From an uncultured Bacteroides sp. (GTDB lineage Bacteria; Bacteroidota; Bacteroidia; Bacteroidales; Bacteroidaceae): a DNA stretch of 55,094 nucleotides. Location: NCBI GenBank assembly GCA_949289265.1, contig CASENE010000097.1, positions 1 through 55,094 of the forward strand, given 5' to 3'. A program made the translations under genes and the position numbers. A model generated the notes under the pieces. That model was not told where the DNA came from, made no database searches, and saw nothing but the letters and a program-made list of their open reading frames with translations. This document shows positions 6,688-14,620 of the stretch, one piece after another; positions within the stretch are counted from its first letter, which is position 1; each line of letters begins with the position of its first letter.

Positions 6688-7788
6688 ATGATTAAGTTTT
6701 TAGAATTACAAAAAGTCACCGCCAAATATGCGGATGAGATTCATGCGGCCGTCAATCGTGTTGTAGATTCCGGCTGGTATCTTCAAGGAGAAGAAAACAA
6801 GAAGTTTGAAGCGGATTATGCCGATTACATAGGTACGAAATATGCCGTAGGTTGTGGCAACGGTCTGGATGCCCTGATATGGATATTCCGTGCTTATGTG
6901 GAAATGGAAGTAATGAATCCGGGTGACGAGGTGATTGTTCCGGCTAATACCTATATCGCTTCCATCCTGGCCATCAGTGAAAACGGATTGAAGCCTGTAT
7001 TGGTGGAGCCCAGCATGGAAACCTATCAGATAGATGATGCAAAAATTGAGGAAGCAATCACCGAAAAGACAAAAGCTATCCTGATTGTGCACCTTTACGG
7101 TCAGTGTGCCTATACGGATAAGATTGGCGAGCTGTGCAGGAAGTACAATCTGAAACTGGTGGAAGACAATGCCCAGGCGCATGGTTGTAAATTCAAAGGA
7201 CGTCGCACGGGTTCACTGGGCGATGCGGCAGGTCATAGCTTCTATCCAGGCAAGAATTTGGGCGCTTTGGGTGATGCCGGTGCAGTGACTACCAATGACG
7301 AGGAATTGGCCAAGATTGTGCGTGCGGTTGCCAATTATGGTTCACAACGCAAATATGTGTTTAAGTACAAAGGTCGTAACAGCCGCTTGGATGAAATACA
7401 GGCTGCTGTATTGGATGTCAAATTGAAGCACCTGGACGAGGACAATGCCATTCGTAGACAAATTGCCAAGTATTATATAGAGCATATTACGAATCCGGCC
7501 ATCATAACCCCTAAGGTGAAAGATTGGGATGCCCATGTATTCCATATCTTTTCGATTCGTTGCGAGCAGCGTGATGCATTGCAGCAGTATCTGACGGAAA
7601 ATGGTATCCAGACGGTGATTCATTATCCGATACCTCCGCACAAGCAGGAGTGCTACAAGGAATGGAATGGGTTGTCGTTTCCGATTACAGAACAGATACA
7701 CCGGGAGGAGTTGAGTCTGCCGATGAGTCCGGTGATGACGGAAGAAGAGGTGAAGAAGGTGGTAGAAGTGGTGAATAGATGGAAATAA
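6688..7788 (+). CDS. fdtB: DegT/DnrJ/EryC1 sugar aminotransferase (FdtB/QdtB-like)
   Basis: A 366-residue PLP-dependent aminotransferase. Key features are CGNGLDAL for cofactor binding, VEDNAQAHG with the PLP-ring aspartate, and [15 protein letters not shown] with Lys189 as the Schiff-base lysine. This set is typical of enzymes acting on nucleotide-linked 3-keto-6-deoxy sugars (FdtB, QdtB, DesV). I use ATG 6688; an in-frame TTG lies six bases upstream. It would convert the FdtA product to dTDP-3-amino-3,6-dideoxyhexose, which the GNAT protein then acylates. The gene is more GC-rich than its neighbours on both sides, so it may have been acquired separately or be more conserved across loci. Confidence 0.85.
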   Translation: MIKFLELQKVTAKYADEIHAAVNRVVDSGWYLQGEENKKFEADYADYIGTKYAVGCGNGLDALIWIFRAYVEMEVMNPGDEVIVPANTYIASILAISENGLKPVLVEPSMETYQIDDAKIEEAITEKTKAILIVHLYGQCAYTDKIGELCRKYNLKLVEDNAQAHGCKFKGRRTGSLGDAAGHSFYPGKNLGALGDAGAVTTNDEELAKIVRAVANYGSQRKYVFKYKGRNSRLDEIQAAVLDVKLKHLDEDNAIRRQIAKYYIEHITNPAIITPKVKDWDAHVFHIFSIRCEQRDALQQYLTENGIQTVIHYPIPPHKQECYKEWNGLSFPITEQIHREELSLPMSPVMTEEEVKKVVEVVNRWK

Positions 7789-7804
7789 TGTTTTTCTCTC
7801 TTGT

Positions 7805-8752
7805 ATGGATAATCAATTGGTTTCAATAGTCGTTTTTACTTATAATTCAGCAAAATATGTGTTAGAAACGCTGGAGAGTGCGCGGAAACAGACTTATTCC
7901 AATATTGAATTAATTATTTCAGATGATGGTTCAACTGATGACACGGTGAATTTGTGCCGCGATTGGCTTGGGAAGTGGAATAAACGTTTTGTACGTGCTG
8001 AATTGTTGACATCTCTTGTTAATACAGGAATTCCAGCGAATTTTAATAGGGGGTATAAAGTAGTTCAAGGTAATTGGATAAAGGGAATAGCAGGAGATGA
8101 TGTCTTGAAAGAAGATGCAATAGAACAGTTTATTAGAAGCTATAATGGGGATGCCTATATAGTAGAGACTTCTTATCAAGAATTATTGCTAGGGAAGAGT
8201 GGTAGATATTTTATTGGGAATGCAATATTCCCTTCTCAAAAAGAAATTTGTTTATGCAACTTGCCAGTAGAACTACAGTATAAAAAAATATTATGGTCTT
8301 GCTTTATTGCAGCTCCAACGATTTTTTTAAAACGTGATTTGTTTAATTTTGTTGGATATTATGATGAAAGATATCGTTTAATGGAGGATTGGCCATTTTG
8401 GTTGAAGTGTTTGGAGTATGGCTATAGAATTGATTTTTTGCCAATATTAACGGTCTATTATCGGAATGGACACGAGAGTGTAACGTCAAATACATCTCAG
8501 ATGTTTTATAATGACGCTTTTTATAAAACAGAGCAGACTTTTATTAAAAATGAGATTTATCCGAAAATATCTTTATTCAATTTTTTGTATTGGGAGGATC
8601 GTATCATTATGAAATTGAGGCATTATGTATTAGTTTCTATATTTCAAAATAAAAAGAATGCTTTTTCAAATAGAGTAGCCTCGTATATTCTATTCTTATC
8701 ATTTCAGCGATTGTACATGAAAATTAGCGGTTATGTTCGATATATAAAATGA
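7805..8752 (+). CDS. Glycosyltransferase family 2
   Basis: A 315-residue GT-A protein. The N-terminus VSIVVFTYNSAKYVLETLES and IELIISDDGSTDDT (about residues 6-45) are diagnostic of family GT2; GDDVLKEDA and MEDWPFWLKC provide the acidic metal and acceptor motifs. It would transfer one sugar of the repeat unit onto the lipid-linked intermediate at the cytoplasmic face of the membrane. Donor and linkage are not predictable. It starts 16 bases after the aminotransferase stop. The DNA is strongly AT-rich with tracts of A and T, in contrast to the flanking chromosome. Confidence 0.85.
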   Translation: MDNQLVSIVVFTYNSAKYVLETLESARKQTYSNIELIISDDGSTDDTVNLCRDWLGKWNKRFVRAELLTSLVNTGIPANFNRGYKVVQGNWIKGIAGDDVLKEDAIEQFIRSYNGDAYIVETSYQELLLGKSGRYFIGNAIFPSQKEICLCNLPVELQYKKILWSCFIAAPTIFLKRDLFNFVGYYDERYRLMEDWPFWLKCLEYGYRIDFLPILTVYYRNGHESVTSNTSQMFYNDAFYKTEQTFIKNEIYPKISLFNFLYWEDRIIMKLRHYVLVSIFQNKKNAFSNRVASYILFLSFQRLYMKISGYVRYIK

Positions 8753-8768
8753 TAAAACTTAATCCTCT

Positions 8769-9515
8769 ATGATACCTAAAATCATTCATTATTGCTGGTT
8801 CGGCAGAAACCCTCTGCCTCCATTAGCAATCAAGTGCATAGCATCTTGGAAGAAATACTTTCCCGATTATGAAATAAAAGAATGGAATGAAGAAAACTTT
8901 AATGTGAATATCATTTCTTACACTCAGGAGGCATACAAAGCTAAGAAGTATGCTTTTGTTAGTGATTATGCTCGCTTTTGGATTCTCTATAAATATGGTG
9001 GACTTTATTTTGACACGGATGTGGAGGTGATTAAGCCTATGGATGATATTGTTGCTAAAGGACCGTTTATGGGGTGCGAAAAGCGGATAGGAGAGAATAA
9101 TTTTAAGACTTTAGCTGTTGCTCCAGGCTTAGGATTGGGGGCATCGGCTGGGCTTGGTTTATATAAAGATCTGCTTGATTTATATTCAACATTGCATTTT
9201 AATAATGAGGATAATAGTTTTAATCTTAAAACAGTGGTAGAATATACAACTGAAGTTTTATATAAATACGGATTGAAAGATACATGTGAAATACAAAAGT
9301 GTGCAGGGGTATTTATTTATCCTAAGGATTGGTTTTGTCCAATGGATTACGATACAGGAAAGATTTGTTTAACTTTTAATACGCGTGCGATACATCATTA
9401 TTGTGGGTCATGGCTTTCGCATAAAGAAAAAGTACGAATCCAGGTAATTCGGCTCATTGGGAAAGAAGTGACAGTAATGCTTAGATGGATAAAACATTTA
9501 TTTGTTAAAAGATGA
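8769..9515 (+). CDS. Glycosyltransferase with DXD motif (GT32/capsular polysaccharide type)
   Basis: A 248-residue protein beginning IPKIIHYCWFGRNPLPPL, followed by SDYARFWILYKYGGLYFDTD. The YARF..LY.YGG.Y.D.D pattern is that of the DXD sugar-binding region shared by GT32 (OCH1-like) and many capsular polysaccharide transferases. The predicted role is transfer of one sugar of the repeat unit. The C-terminus ends in a basic amphipathic segment that could contact the membrane. It begins 16 bases after the GT2 gene and shares its AT-rich composition. Confidence 0.85.
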   Translation: MIPKIIHYCWFGRNPLPPLAIKCIASWKKYFPDYEIKEWNEENFNVNIISYTQEAYKAKKYAFVSDYARFWILYKYGGLYFDTDVEVIKPMDDIVAKGPFMGCEKRIGENNFKTLAVAPGLGLGASAGLGLYKDLLDLYSTLHFNNEDNSFNLKTVVEYTTEVLYKYGLKDTCEIQKCAGVFIYPKDWFCPMDYDTGKICLTFNTRAIHHYCGSWLSHKEKVRIQVIRLIGKEVTVMLRWIKHLFVKR

Positions 9516-9565
9516 ATGCTTTCTATTTATGTGCGTAAGAGTTAGTTCATTAATAGCTTAATCTA

Positions 9566-10600
9566 ATGTCGGCTTATTGTTCTCTTTTAGTAGCAATAAT
9601 TTTGTTCGCTTTTGTTGAATTCCTTGCTTCTAAATTGAATAAAATTTCTTATTATTACTTTTATGTTATTGTCGCAGTCTTATTTATTTGCATCGCAGGA
9701 TTGGCAAATGGGAATGGCTTAGATTGGGATTCATATCAAGAAATTTCAGAATTGGGCTTAACATTTCGTGATATTGGTTTTCATTCTTCATATGAACCTT
9801 TTTTCCTCCTATTATATAATATATTTCCATCTTATCACATTTTCTTATTTTTCTTTGTCTTGATAAACTTTATATTATTATCAAAGACTATTTTACGTTA
9901 TTCTCCATATGTGGCAATTTCTATATTAGTGTATGTTTGTACGTATTATTTTTGGGGAATGATGGGGCAATTAAGACAAGCTTTAGCTATTTCTATTATT
10001 GTTTTTGCATGGCCTTATATTGAATCTAGGAAGTTTGTTATTTATGTACTTATTGCATCGTTATTCCATTATTCGGCAATTGTATGTTTACTATATTTGT
10101 TGATTCCTAACTTTCTATATAAGAAGAAGTATTATATTGCAATATTATTTGTTGCTATTTTTTTGTGTGGCTTGATTCAGGGATTAATGAAAACTTTTCT
10201 TGAGGGATTTGTCGGTGGAAAAATATTATATTATTTAAGTGAAGATGGTGGGATAAGTATAATCTTTTTCTTTTATAAGTTATTCGTTTTCTTTATGTTT
10301 CTATCTGTCATCAACAGAGTTGAATCACTATTGCCTAAATATAAAATTTTGAATATTTATTTCTTATCTATATTGTTATATTTGTTACTATCTTTTTCCG
10401 CCTCAATAGGAGGAAGGATAGTGCTGTATTTTTCTGTTTTTGAGATTTTGATTATTCCATTTATTATTCATTTTTACTGGAAAAAGAAAACAGGATTGCT
10501 CGTCTTTATGTTGTTCCTAATATTAAATATATATCAGTTTTTTTCTTTCCTATTTTCATATTCTGATATCTTCGTACCATATAAATGTTTGTTTCTATGA
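9566..10600 (+). CDS. wzy: Polysaccharide polymerase, EpsG/Wzy-like
   Basis: A 344-residue, very hydrophobic protein with about ten membrane segments. The combination GLANGNGLDWDSYQEI (about residues 47-62) after two helices, YEPFFLLLYNIFPSYH, and the later GQLRQALAISI resembles the EpsG family (PF14897), in which RQ.(I/L)A motifs are conserved. It is the only polymerase candidate in the locus, so it probably joins repeat units on the periplasmic side of the inner membrane. Its stop overlaps the start of the next glycosyltransferase (ATGA at 10597-10600). The start ATG 9566 lacks an evident ribosome site. Wzy proteins diverge strongly, so the call rests on topology, motif and context. Confidence 0.75.
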   Translation: MSAYCSLLVAIILFAFVEFLASKLNKISYYYFYVIVAVLFICIAGLANGNGLDWDSYQEISELGLTFRDIGFHSSYEPFFLLLYNIFPSYHIFLFFFVLINFILLSKTILRYSPYVAISILVYVCTYYFWGMMGQLRQALAISIIVFAWPYIESRKFVIYVLIASLFHYSAIVCLLYLLIPNFLYKKKYYIAILFVAIFLCGLIQGLMKTFLEGFVGGKILYYLSEDGGISIIFFFYKLFVFFMFLSVINRVESLLPKYKILNIYFLSILLYLLLSFSASIGGRIVLYFSVFEILIIPFIIHFYWKKKTGLLVFMLFLILNIYQFFSFLFSYSDIFVPYKCLFL

Positions 10601-11748
10601 ATATATTATATTTGATTACCGGCATGTATAATTCTGCTGGAATGGAAAGGACGGTAGCAAATAAGGCCAATTATTTTACAAGTCATGGGCATGACGTTAC
10701 TATAGTTACTACGGATCAAAAAAAACGACCTTATTTTTATAAGATTTCCTCTAAGGTAAAAACAATTGATTTGCGTTTGAATTTTTCGGATCATGATAAT
10801 TGTAATATTATCATTCGTACATTGTTTTTTTGGTATAAAAAATATCTGTTTAAATTGAGAATGAATGAAATATTACATAGAAATGATTATGATATAGTTG
10901 TAACTTTAATTTTGAAAAGTACGGATTTCTTGTATAAAATAAAGGATTCTAGTGTAAAAATTGTAGAACATCATTTTTCTCGTGAACACTATAGACTATT
11001 GCATCCATCGTTTACAAATGGTTTTTTAGTCCGATTGGCATATAAATATAGAGATTATCATGTCATTCAAAATCTAAAGCATTATGATTGTTTCGTTGTT
11101 CTGACTAAAGAAGATGCAATGGCTTGGGGAAAGAGTTTGTCTAATGTGCGGGTTATTTACAATAGTATTGAATATAAAAAAGGTGTTATTGCAGATTTGT
11201 GCAATAAGAAGGTGGTAAGTGTAGGGAGGTTAGAATATCAAAAGGGGTATGATTTATTACTTCCGATATGGAAGCAAGTCGTGAAAAAACATCCAGACTG
11301 GAATTTGGTAATATACGGAGCAGGTTCTTTAAAGGAAAATTTAGAGATAAGATTAAGAGACATGGGATTAGAAAATAGCGTATCATTATGTCCTCCTACT
11401 GCCGATGTTGAATCTGTGCTTTTAGATAGTAGTATATATGTCTTACCATCTCGTTTTGAAGGGTTACCTATGGTCCTTTTAGAGGCCATGTCATTAGGTT
11501 TGCCTCCGGTTGCATTTAAATGTCCATGTGGTCCTAGAGATGTGATAATTGATGGCCTTAATGGCTTTTTGATAAAACCAGGCGATAGTGATGCATTTGC
11601 AGAGAGGATTAATTTTTTGATTGAAAATCCTACCGATCGGAAGATAATAGGAAAGGAAAGCAAGAAAAGTATGGCTGCTTTTTCTCATAGGGAGATTGGT
11701 GGTGAATGGGAAAAATTGTTTAATGAACTTTTATCTAAAAAAACGTAA
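10597..11748 (+). CDS. Glycosyltransferase family 4
   Basis: A 383-residue GT-B protein. The N-terminal domain opens with NILYLITGMYNSAGMERTV; the C-terminal donor domain contains VVSVGRLEYQKGYDLLLPIW, VLPSRFEGLPMVLLEAMS and the E(x7)E pattern of GT4 retaining transferases. I use ATG 10597, which overlaps the polymerase stop (ATGA), instead of the in-frame ATG 12 bases upstream. It would add one sugar to the repeat unit from a nucleotide donor at the cytoplasmic membrane face. Sugar specificity is unknown. The gene lies in the AT-rich central block. Confidence 0.85.
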   Translation: MNILYLITGMYNSAGMERTVANKANYFTSHGHDVTIVTTDQKKRPYFYKISSKVKTIDLRLNFSDHDNCNIIIRTLFFWYKKYLFKLRMNEILHRNDYDIVVTLILKSTDFLYKIKDSSVKIVEHHFSREHYRLLHPSFTNGFLVRLAYKYRDYHVIQNLKHYDCFVVLTKEDAMAWGKSLSNVRVIYNSIEYKKGVIADLCNKKVVSVGRLEYQKGYDLLLPIWKQVVKKHPDWNLVIYGAGSLKENLEIRLRDMGLENSVSLCPPTADVESVLLDSSIYVLPSRFEGLPMVLLEAMSLGLPPVAFKCPCGPRDVIIDGLNGFLIKPGDSDAFAERINFLIENPTDRKIIGKESKKSMAAFSHREIGGEWEKLFNELLSKKT

Positions 11749-12778
11749 TCGTGTTATAGCCATGTATCACGCACTATTTTATTCCAGTGTTTCTTCTAAG
11801 CAGCTTTTTCAAACGCAGCGATTTTATTCAATAGATATATCTATATTGAAAGATTTAGGTTGTAAGGTCATTTTGTCAAATAGGATTATAGATGCCTTGC
11901 TTTTTTGGCGGTATGATTTCGTGTTTGCCTATTTCTATCGGAAGTCTTTTTTCGTTGCTTTGATAGCGGCTCTATTTGGTAAAAGTACATATTTTACAGG
12001 AGGTATAGATGATTTAGATGCCGATTATGCTTCAAAGAGACGTTATAGAATTCAAAAAATATTCTTTAGATTGTGTTATAAAATATCTAAGTCGTGTATC
12101 GTTGTATCTGAAGCAGATAGAAAAAACATATCCAAAGTTTTGAATGATAAAGCCAAATTGTCTTATTCAGAACATACTATAGATGTTAAGTCTTTCTCCA
12201 ATATTGATTTTGTAGCTAAAGAGAATCTATTTACTTCGGTGGTATGGATGGGGAATATAGATAATGTGAAGCGAAAAGGAATAGATACAGCTTTGGCTGT
12301 ATTTTCTTTATTGCGGATGACGGAACAGTACTCTAATTATAAGTTTATTATCATGGGGAAAAAAGGGGATGGGACAACCTATGTGGAATCTTTGATAGAA
12401 AAATTCGGATTAGAAGATGCAGTGATTCTGACCGATGAAATCCCCGAAAATGTTAAAGTTAAATTATTGCAAAAGAGTAAGTACTATTTCCAACTGTCAA
12501 TTTATGAGGGATTTGGGCTTGCAGCTTTAGAGGCTTTGGCTGCAAAAAATATCGTGATTCATTCGGGAAAAGGAGGGTTGTCTAATCCGATTTTTTCATC
12601 TGGTATTTACTTTAATATTGAGAATGATTTGCGCGTTGAAACGGATTCCTTGTTAAGGAAAATGTCAGAATATGATGAAACACAGTTAGACGTAGTCGCT
12701 GATTATATTCATCAATATTATGATAATACACGTCGTAAGGATGATTTTCGTAGAATAATAACAGAGTTTATAAAGTAA
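11723..12778 (+). CDS. Glycosyltransferase family 4, divergent
   Basis: A protein of about 351 residues with a GT-B C-terminal half: VVWMGNIDNVKRKGIDTALA, KFIIMGKKGDG and YYFQLSIYEGFGLAALEALA, the last being the GT4 donor-binding helix. The N-terminal acceptor domain is less typical. Start choice is uncertain: ATG 11723 overlaps the upstream gene by 26 bases, a TTG at 11696 would add nine residues, and ATG 11762 would remove 13. It is the last gene of the AT-rich block. Only three bases separate its stop from capE, yet composition changes sharply there. Confidence 0.8.
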   Translation: MNFYLKKRNRVIAMYHALFYSSVSSKQLFQTQRFYSIDISILKDLGCKVILSNRIIDALLFWRYDFVFAYFYRKSFFVALIAALFGKSTYFTGGIDDLDADYASKRRYRIQKIFFRLCYKISKSCIVVSEADRKNISKVLNDKAKLSYSEHTIDVKSFSNIDFVAKENLFTSVVWMGNIDNVKRKGIDTALAVFSLLRMTEQYSNYKFIIMGKKGDGTTYVESLIEKFGLEDAVILTDEIPENVKVKLLQKSKYYFQLSIYEGFGLAALEALAAKNIVIHSGKGGLSNPIFSSGIYFNIENDLRVETDSLLRKMSEYDETQLDVVADYIHQYYDNTRRKDDFRRIITEFIK

Positions 12779-12781
12779 TAT

Positions 12782-13855
12782 ATGTCAGTATTCAAAGACA
12801 AAACCCTTTTAATCACCGGCGGTACCGGTAGCTTCGGCAACGCCGTCCTCCGTCGCTTCCTGGACAGCGACATCAAGGAAATCCGCATCTTTTCGCGGGA
12901 CGAGAAGAAGCAGGATGACATGCGTCATCATCTTCAGAACCCCAAGGTGAAGTTCTACATCGGCAATGTGCGCGACCGTCAGTCGGTGGACGGCGTGATG
13001 CAGGGTGTGGATTATGTGTTTTCGGCGGCTGCCCTGAAGCAGGTGCCCAGTTGTGAGTTTTTCCCGCTGCAGGCGGTGCAGACCAACGTGATAGGCACGG
13101 ACAACGTGCTGGAGTCGGCCATCGCGCACGGGGTGAAGAACGTGGTGGTATTGTCTACGGACAAGGCGGCTTATCCCATCAATGCCATGGGCATCAGCAA
13201 GGCGATGATGGAGAAGGTGGCGATTGCCAAAGGACGTCAGCTGGGCGTGGGGGCCAAGACGACTATCTGTTGCACACGCTATGGCAACGTGATGGCCAGC
13301 CGTGGTTCGGTGATTCCGCTGTGGGTGGAGCAAATCAAGTCCGGCAAGCCTATCACCATCACCGACCCGCACATGACTCGCTTCATGATGACGCTGGACG
13401 ATGCGGTGGACTTGGTGGTGTATGCCTTTACGCATGCCGAGAATGGCGACTTGTTTGTACAGAAGGCTCCGGCGGCTACGCTGGAGACTCTGGCGCAGGC
13501 GTTGAAGGAGACGTATGCGCAGATTGACCCACGGTATGGGGAGACGGAGGTGAAGGTGATTGGCACGCGCCACGGGGAGAAGTTGTATGAAACGCTGGTG
13601 ACCCGCGAGGAGATGGCGAAGGCTATTGATATGGGCGAGTATTACCGCATCCCGTGCGACACGCGCGACCTGAACTATGACAAGTTTTTCGTGGAAGGCA
13701 GCGAGGAGGTGTCGAGGATTGAAGATTATCATTCGCACAACACGCGCCGCCTGGATGTGGAGGGCATGAAACAGCTCTTGCTGAAACTCCGTTTTATCCG
13801 CGAAGACCTGGGGCTGGAGGAAAAGGCGAAGCCCACGGAGATTAAGAGCGAATAA
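12782..13855 (+). CDS. capE: UDP-GlcNAc 4,6-dehydratase/5-epimerase (CapE/FnlA/WbjB type)
   Basis: A 357-residue extended SDR. GGTGSFG (residues 13-19) binds the nucleotide; STDKAAYPINAMGISKAMME carries the Met-x3-Lys active site that replaces Tyr-x3-Lys in this subfamily. The family inverts C5 while dehydrating UDP-GlcNAc to UDP-2-acetamido-2,6-dideoxy-beta-L-arabino-hexos-4-ulose, the first step to UDP-N-acetyl-L-fucosamine. CapF and CapG, encoded just downstream, complete the route, which strengthens this call over a PseB-like role. The gene starts a GC-rich, apparently conserved block, three bases after the AT-rich glycosyltransferase genes. Confidence 0.88.
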   Translation: MSVFKDKTLLITGGTGSFGNAVLRRFLDSDIKEIRIFSRDEKKQDDMRHHLQNPKVKFYIGNVRDRQSVDGVMQGVDYVFSAAALKQVPSCEFFPLQAVQTNVIGTDNVLESAIAHGVKNVVVLSTDKAAYPINAMGISKAMMEKVAIAKGRQLGVGAKTTICCTRYGNVMASRGSVIPLWVEQIKSGKPITITDPHMTRFMMTLDDAVDLVVYAFTHAENGDLFVQKAPAATLETLAQALKETYAQIDPRYGETEVKVIGTRHGEKLYETLVTREEMAKAIDMGEYYRIPCDTRDLNYDKFFVEGSEEVSRIEDYHSHNTRRLDVEGMKQLLLKLRFIREDLGLEEKAKPTEIKSE

Positions 13856-13899
13856 ACGGGAAACCAAATATTAACTTTATAGAAAAGAAGGCTGCCAAG

Positions 13900-13930
13900 T
13901 TGCTGCGTTCATAAAGATTCACTATCTTTG
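13900..13930 (+). promoter_or_regulatory. Bacteroidetes-type promoter for the toxin-antitoxin module
   Basis: TTG at 13900-13902, a 20-base spacer, and TATCTTTG at 13923-13930 match the -33/-7 pattern of the Bacteroidetes primary sigma factor. It lies 22 bases before the antitoxin start, so the module has its own promoter within the capsule operon. Confidence 0.7.
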
Positions 13931-13952
13931 TTCTGACTAAAAGCGGAGGAAT

Positions 13953-14183
13953 ATGGAAGCAACTGTATTTAATCCTGTTCAACAGCATCTTTTGAAGATG
14001 TTTGCGTATGACGGTTCGGAAGAAAGACTTTCGGAAGTAAAGGAAGTTCTCTCCCGGTATTTTTTCCGGAAGTTGGATGAAAGTCTTGACAAGGCATGGG
14101 AATCCGGAGTGCTCAGTCAGGAACGTCTGGATGAGTTGCGGAATGTGGACGTGCGCAAATATTTGAAGGATGAAAAGAAATAG
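13953..14183 (+). CDS. Antitoxin partner of a PIN-domain toxin
   Basis: A 76-residue, charged, probably helical protein preceded by GGAGGA. Its C-terminus overlaps the toxin start (ATG 14170) by 14 bases, the usual antitoxin-first arrangement. The same protein family is recognisable in the remnant at 559-687, which shows the pairing is real. It would bind and neutralise the toxin and probably repress the promoter just upstream, but no DNA-binding motif can be assigned. No named antitoxin family was recognised. Confidence 0.7.
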   Translation: MEATVFNPVQQHLLKMFAYDGSEERLSEVKEVLSRYFFRKLDESLDKAWESGVLSQERLDELRNVDVRKYLKDEKK

Positions 14184-14584
14184 GATTGTGCTGGACACGA
14201 ATACGCTGGTGCAATGCATCTCACCACATTGCCGTTACCGGAGGATTTGGGAAAGTTATGTGGAGGGGGGAATATGTGCTTTGCGTGTCTAACGATATCC
14301 TGAATGAATACGAGGAAATTTTAGAGAAACTGGCCGGGGTGGCAGTGGCAAAATATGCCATTGAGGCTATTCTGAATAGTCCTAATACCTTGTTCTGTGT
14401 TCCTTCTTATCACTTCAATTTGATAGAGGCCGATCCTGATGATAATAAGTTTGTGGATTGCGCCATTGCAACAGGAGCAACTTGTATTGTCACTGAAGAC
14501 AAACATTTTTCAGTCTTAAACCGGATAGATTTTCCAAAGGTGATAATTCTGGGCATTGATATTTTCCTTCGTACCTTAGAATAG
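14170..14584 (+). pseudogene. PIN-domain toxin, frameshifted at a G6 tract
   Basis: From ATG 14170 the protein begins MKRNRIVLDTNTLVQCI, with the first PIN aspartate at residue 9. At the run of six G (14265-14270) the frame goes wrong and stops at 14290-14292, leaving 40 residues. With five G it would continue as YVLCVSNDILNEYEEIL, then LIEADPDDNKFVDCAIA and CIVTEDKHF, giving about 137 residues, the normal size for COG1569-like PIN toxins. All expected acidic residues are present in the correct frame. It may be a pseudogene, a reversibly switched gene or a sequencing error. The intact form would be an RNA-cleaving toxin. Confidence 0.8.
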
Positions 14585-14620
14585 GTAGCTCTTCTTTCCT
14601 TTCCATTTCAATACTAATTT

